Assembly (NCBI GenBank): GCA_001310415.1 | Contig: BAXE01000009.1 | Coordinates: forward strand, 1-64,000 | Direction of reading: 5' to 3' | DNA: 64,000 nucleotides | DNA from: Enterovibrio sp. JCM 19048 | GTDB taxonomy: Bacteria > Pseudomonadota > Gammaproteobacteria > Enterobacterales > Vibrionaceae | Shown: one piece after another, positions 59,742 to 64,000 of the stretch | How positions within the stretch are numbered: the first letter of the stretch is position 1 | Layout of the letters: each line of letters opens with the position of its first letter | The notes under the pieces: model-generated | Told to the model about the DNA's origin: nothing | Seen by the model: the letters and a program-made list of their open reading frames with translations, nothing else | Databases searched by the model: none | Made by a program: the position numbers and the translations under genes

Positions 59742-61184
59742 ATGAGTCTGGAACACGTCGAAGAAACGATGCTGCACCTGTCCGGTGTCAGTAAAGATCA
59801 ACTCAGCCACACGCTGGAGCATTTGGCTGCCCGCAATATCGATTACGGCGATGTCTATTTTCAGTCTTGCTGGCATGAATCTCTGGTGTTGGAAGACAGC
59901 ATTATCAAAGACGGTTCATTCAACATCGACCGCGGTGTGGGCGTGCGCGCTATCAGCGGCGAGAAGACCGGTTTTGCCTATTCCGACCAAATCAATGCCG
60001 ATGCCCTGATGCAAAGCGCAACGGCTGCGCGCGGCATTGCCGACAAAGGTGGCAAGCTGAAAGTGTCAGCCTTTGCAACCCGCCAGTATCCAATGATTTA
60101 TCAGGCTGTTGACCCGCTGCAAAGCATGACCAAGCAGGAAAAATCGCCCTGCTGAAAGAGGTCGATGCCTATGTGCGTGCCAAAGAGCCGTTGGTGCAGG
60201 AAGTCTCTGTCAGCATTGTCGGTGTTTACGAGCAGGTGCTGATTGCAGCAACTGATGGCACCTATGCAGCAGATGTGCGACCACTGGTGCGTTTTTCTGT
60301 CAGCGTGCTGGTAGAGAAAGATGGCCGTCGTGAACGTGGTGCTGCCGGTGGCGGTGGCCGTTTCGGTTACCAGTACTTTGCGTCGGAAGAGAACGGTAAG
60401 AGCGTGGCAATGAACTACGCCGATGAAGCGGTTCGTCAGGCGCTGGTGAATCTGCATGCCAAGCAGCACCTGCGGGTACCATGCCAGTGGTTCTTGGTGC
60501 AGGCTGGCCGGGTGTATTGTTGCATGAGGCGGTAGGTCACGGTCTGGAAGGTGACTTTAACCGTAAAGAGTCGTCTGTCTTTACCGGTCAGATTGGTGAG
60601 CAGGTGACCTCACCGCTGTGTACTATCGTCGATGACGGTACGCTGCAAGACCGCCGCGGTTCGCTCAATATCGATGATGAGGGTGTGCCGGGTCAGTACA
60701 ACGTGCTGATTGAAAACGGCATCCTCAAAGGCTACATGCAAGATAAACACAACGCTAAACTGATGGGCGTTGCGCCAACAGGTAACGGCCGCCGTGAATC
60801 CTATGCACACCTGCCTATGCCACGCATGACCAATACTTACATGCTGCTGGCGAAAGCACGCCGGAAGAGATCATCAGCAGCGTGGAATATGGCCTGTACG
60901 CGCCAAACTTCGGTGGCGGTCAGGTGGATATCACCTCGGGCAAGTTTGTGTTCTCAACCAGCGAAGCCTACCTGATTGAAAACGGTAAAGTGACCACGCC
61001 GGTGAAAGGCGCAACCCTGATCGGCAGCGGCATCGAAGCCATGCAGCAGGTGTCTATGGTGGGTAACGATCTTAAACTGGATCGCGGTGTAGGCGTGTGT
61101 GGTAAAGCAGGCCAGAGTGTTGCTGTGGGTGTCGGTCAGCCAACCTTGAAGCTGGATGCAATGACAGTGGGCGGCACGGAATAA
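59742..61184 (+). CDS. tldD: Metalloprotease subunit TldD
   Basis: The catalytic subunit of the TldD-TldE (PmbA) heterodimeric zinc protease that trims unfolded peptides, microcin B17 precursor and CcdA in E. coli. The repaired protein has about 481 residues, the normal length. The HExxxH zinc site reads [39 protein letters not shown] and the C-terminal [30 protein letters not shown] are family signatures. Three frameshifts were resolved. They are AAAAA at 60139-60143 (six A restores [10 protein letters not shown]), AAGCAG near 60466 (one G restores [10 protein letters not shown]), and GCGAAAG near 60854 (one G restores LAESTPEEI). All are one-base losses in runs. Confidence 0.94.
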
Positions 61185-61211
61185 ATCTGTAGCCAGCAGA
61201 TACCAGATAAC

Positions 61212-61238
61212 AAAAAGCCGGGTTTCCCCGGCTTTTTT
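61212..61238. terminator. Bidirectional terminator between tldD and yjgA
   Basis: The stem AAAAAGCCGGG / CCCGGCTTTTTT with a short loop has T runs on both strands. It serves the convergent tldD and yjgA genes; the yjgA stop codon lies in its right flank. Confidence 0.92.
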
Positions 61239-61766
61239 ACGCTTCAGATTCGGCTTTCAGCGCTTTCAGATACTGGAAGATCTCGCGGTAAGCCTTAGGT
61301 GGCTTGTTGCCTTCCTGCTCTTTCTTCGCCTGGCGAGCCAGCTGGCGCAGCTTCTGGCGATCCGCCTTCGGATGCAGTGCCATCACGTCGTTGATCGCTT
61401 TGTCGCCTTCAGCAACCACGCGGTCACGCATTTTTTCCAGCTTGTGCAGTTCGATAGACTGCTGGCTGTGTTTGTTATTCAGCAGATCCAGCGCAGCCTG
61501 AATTGGCTCAGGATCGACAGCACGCATCAACTTACCAATGCGTTGCAGTTGGCGGCGACGGGCTTCTTTTTCAAAACGCTGCGCATCAGCAATCGCTTCA
61601 CGCAAGTCTTCGTCCAGCGGAAATTTCGCCAGAACAGCGGGTTTCAGGGCAACAAGCTCTTCGCCCAGCTTCTGCAGCGCTTCCATGTCGCGTTTCATCT
61701 CGGACTTACTGACCAGATGATCTCTTCTTCCTCTTCCCAAGGCTCTCGTTTGTTCTTGCGGGCCAT
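61237..61766 (-). CDS. yjgA: Ribosome-associated protein YjgA (DUF615, DarP)
   Basis: A small, highly charged helical protein of about 176 residues that associates with the 50S subunit during assembly. The body [36 protein letters not shown] and [19 protein letters not shown] matches E. coli YjgA. The long frame starts only at 61740. Restoring one G in TCTGGTCAGTAAG (plus-strand CC at 61713-61714) joins it to the true start [18 protein letters not shown] at 61764-61766. The acidic stretch followed by IIWVSKSE is diagnostic. It is divergent from pmbA. Confidence 0.93.
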
Positions 61767-61903
61767 AATGCTTCCCGAGGTTGTTTAACGGTTTCGATAA
61801 CCGCGTATCTTATCAAGAATGTCGAATTTTGCTGGTGTTTTTTAAGCATAGACCTCCACTCGAATGGTATGCTTAGCGACAACACTCATTGATTGAAGAT
61901 CTT

Positions 61904-63243
61904 ATGGACGTGAAACAACAGGTTGCTCAGCAACGCGCTGAGCTGGAAGCGGCAGTAAGCCGTGCGCTGGAACTGGCCGGTAAAAAGGCAGATGCCGCAG
62001 AAGTGGCAATCACCAAAACGACCGGGATCAGTGTTTCTACCCGCATGTGTGAAGTCGAGAACGTAGAGTTCAACAGCGACGGCGCACTGGGGATCACTGT
62101 CTACCGTGGTCAGCGTAAAGGCAGTGCGTCAACCTCAGATCTTTCTGAAAAAGCGATTGCCCAGACCGTAGAAGCCGCGCTGGATATCGCCAACTACACC
62201 TCGGAAGATCCGTTTTCCGGACCAGCACCAGCTGAGCTGATGGCCTATGAATACCCGGACTTGGATCTGTTCTACCCGGATGAGCCAGAGCCGGATCACG
62301 CCGCCGAAAAAGCGATTGCTGCAGAACGCGCTGCCCTGGAACACGATAAGCGCATTAAATTCAGTGACGGTGCCAGCTACGACAGCCACTACGGTGTGCG
62401 CGTCTATGGTAACAGCACGGCATGCTCGGCAGTTATGCTTCCAGCCGACACAGCATCAGTTGTAGCGTGATTACCGAAGACAGCAAAGGCATGGAGCGCG
62501 ATTACAGCTACACAGTGGCGCGTGACAAAAACGAACTGTGGACGCCAGAGCGTGTCGGTATTGAAGCGGCGGAAAAAACCATCGCCCGCATGGAACCCCG
62601 CCGTCTGGCAACCGGTCAGATGCCGGTAATGTTTGCCGCGGATGTGGCAACCGGTCTGTTGGGACACCTGGTAATGGCGATCAGTGGCTCAAACCTGTAC
62701 CGCAAGTCTTCATTCCTGCTGGATAAGCTGGGTCACCAGATCCTGCCAGAGTGGTTCGAGATCAGCGAGCGCCCGCATATCCTGAAAGGAATGGCGAGTG
62801 CACCGTTTGACAGTGAAGGTCTGATCACCCGCGATCTTGAAATCATCAAAGACGGTACCCTGCAAACCTATCTGGCAACCAGCTACGCCGCGCGTAAGCT
62901 AGGCATGCAGCCAACCGGTCACGCAGGTGGTATCCACAACTGGTTTATCAAAAACACCGGCCAGTCTTTCGAACAGATGCTAAAAGAGCTGGGTACCGGT
63001 CTGCTGGTAACCGAGTTAATGGGACAGGGCGTGAATGTGGTGACGGGCGACTACTCCCGTGGCGCAGCGGGTTTTTACGTTGAAAACGGTGAAATCAAAT
63101 ACCCGGTGAGTGAAATCACCATCGCCGGTAACCTGGCCGATATGTATAAGCAGATCGTGGCCGTTGGTGCCGATACGGAATTCCGTAGTCAGATCCAGAC
63201 GGGATCGATATTACTGGAATCCCTAAAAGTCGGCGGCCAATAA
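61904..63243 (+). CDS. pmbA: Metalloprotease subunit PmbA (TldE)
   Basis: The partner of TldD in the TldD/E protease. The repaired length is about 447 residues (E. coli 450). Family blocks are present: [53 protein letters not shown], and [22 protein letters not shown]. The TldE subunit lacks the zinc motif, as expected. One frameshift at 62419-62420 (ACGGCATG; ACGGGCATG restores [15 protein letters not shown]). The ATG at 61904 gives [18 protein letters not shown], aligning with E. coli PmbA. A TTG at 61889 is a less likely upstream start. It is followed by a bidirectional terminator. Confidence 0.94.
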
Positions 63244-63279
63244 ATCGCATAGCGATTGGTTTCTCTGGTTAGAAAATCG

Positions 63280-63308
63280 AAAAAGGCTTTCATCTGAAAG
63301 CCTTTTTT
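63280..63308. terminator. Bidirectional terminator between pmbA and mgtE
   Basis: The stem AAAAAGGCTTTC / GAAAGCCTTTTTT with an ATCT loop has T runs on both strands and separates the convergent pmbA and mgtE genes. Confidence 0.92.
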
Positions 63309-63310
63309 CG

Positions 63311-64000
63311 TTATACGAGGAAGAGGGTGGCGAGGCCAAGAAAGACTGAGAGGCCGACCATATCGGTGATGGTGGTGAGAGCCATGCCGCCAGCAAGGGC
63401 AGGGTCGACTTTCATCTTCTTCAGCAAGATAGGGACAGTCACACCAGCAACACCGGCAACCACCAGGTTAGTCAACATGGCGGCAGCGATAATCCCGCCC
63501 AGCATCAGGTTGCCTTTCCACAGCACAACCACGCCGCCGATAATACAGGCCCAGAGCACGCCGTTCAGTAGTCCAACCAAGGCTTCTTTGTTCAGCAGCC
63601 AGCGGGTGTTGGACTCACCGATATGGCCCACGGCTAGGCCTCGGATCACCAGTGCGACAGTCTGGTTACCGGCGACACCGCCCATTGATGGCACAATGGT
63701 CATCAATACCGCGATGGCCGCCATTTGATCCAGGGTGTGTTCAAACAGGTTCGAAACGGACGCAGCAGCCAGCGCGGCCAATACGTTGGCACCGAGCCAG
63801 ATACTGCGGCTTTTGGCTGATTTCAGTACCGGTGCGAAGGTGTCCTCTTCATCATCCAGACCGGCCATACTCATCATGGAGTGCTCGGCATCCTCACGGA
63901 TGATATCAACCACGTCATCGATGGTGATACGGCCGACCAACTGGTATTCCTCATCGACAACGGGCGCTGAAACCCAGTTGCGGCGCTCAAACAGGCTTGC
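63311..64000 (-). CDS. mgtE: Magnesium transporter MgtE, C-terminal part (cut by window edge)
   Basis: A CBS-domain-gated magnesium channel of the inner membrane. The window holds the last 229 codons, and the frame is still open at base 64000. The segment WVSAPVVDEEYQLVGRITIDDVVDII is the second CBS domain. AEHSMMSMAGLDDEEDTF is the connecting helix. Five transmembrane helices of the pore domain follow, with the conserved MGGVAGNQTVALVIRGLAVG and MALTTITDMVGLSVFLGLAT, including the Asp that lines the pore. No frameshift is visible in this part. Confidence 0.93.
   Translation of the reverse strand, partial: ASLFERRNWVSAPVVDEEYQLVGRITIDDVVDIIREDAEHSMMSMAGLDDEEDTFAPVLKSAKSRSIWLGANVLAALAAASVSNLFEHTLDQMAAIAVLMTIVPSMGGVAGNQTVALVIRGLAVGHIGESNTRWLLNKEALVGLLNGVLWACIIGGVVVLWKGNLMLGGIIAAAMLTNLVVAGVAGVTVPILLKKMKVDPALAGGMALTTITDMVGLSVFLGLATLFLV

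Overview
The window looks like a chromosomal segment of a marine gammaproteobacterium of the Vibrionaceae (Vibrio, Photobacterium, Grimontia or Enterovibrio relative). The main evidence is gene order: lysC, class-V aminotransferase, an O-antigen-ligase-like gene, uvrA, galU, a LuxR/CsgD-type gene, ssb, the MSHA type IV pilus locus (mshH to mshQ), mreBCD, maf, rng, yhdP, a nitrilase, tldD, yjgA, pmbA and mgtE. This matches, from memory, the Vibrio cholerae order. I cannot assign a genus.

Layout. (1) 1-8565: lysC behind a strong promoter and a lysine riboswitch, a convergent PLP aminotransferase, an O-antigen-ligase-like membrane protein, uvrA and galU. (2) 8716-24767: a tightly packed minus-strand exopolysaccharide operon. 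It encodes an initiating sugar transferase, an EpsL-type outer-membrane barrel, a short OPX export protein, Wzz, a BY-kinase, a DHH phosphoesterase, CysD, CysN, two GT4 glycosyltransferases, Wzy, an NKWYS-type sulfotransferase, an SLC13 permease and a Wzx flippase, and it leads into galU. Sulfate uptake, sulfate activation and a sulfotransferase in one transcription unit suggest a sulfated polysaccharide. (3) 25178-29902: a type I secretion ABC transporter and its HlyD adaptor, with two paralogous RTX proteins of about 205 residues. (4) 30145-32642: a QstR/VpsT-like regulator, ssb and a LysR regulator. (5) 32837-50246: the MSHA pilus locus. (6) 50363-64000: cell-shape genes and conserved housekeeping genes, ending in a partial mgtE.

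How the genes work together. Regions 2 to 5 are all surface and biofilm functions: a Wzx/Wzy polysaccharide, secreted calcium-binding RTX proteins and an adhesive pilus whose extension ATPase (MshE) carries a c-di-GMP-binding N-terminal domain. The polysaccharide and RTX genes lie between galU and the LuxR gene, which are adjacent in V. cholerae as I recall it, so they look like an accessory insertion in a conserved backbone.

Sequence quality matters here. More than half of the genes, including uvrA, mreC, tldD, pmbA and the msh genes, are interrupted by frameshifts. Every one I resolved base by base is repaired by restoring one base to a short homopolymer. I therefore annotate these genes as intact CDS spans and treat the frameshifts as probable sequencing deletions. 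No tRNA, rRNA, CRISPR array, transposase or integrase was seen.
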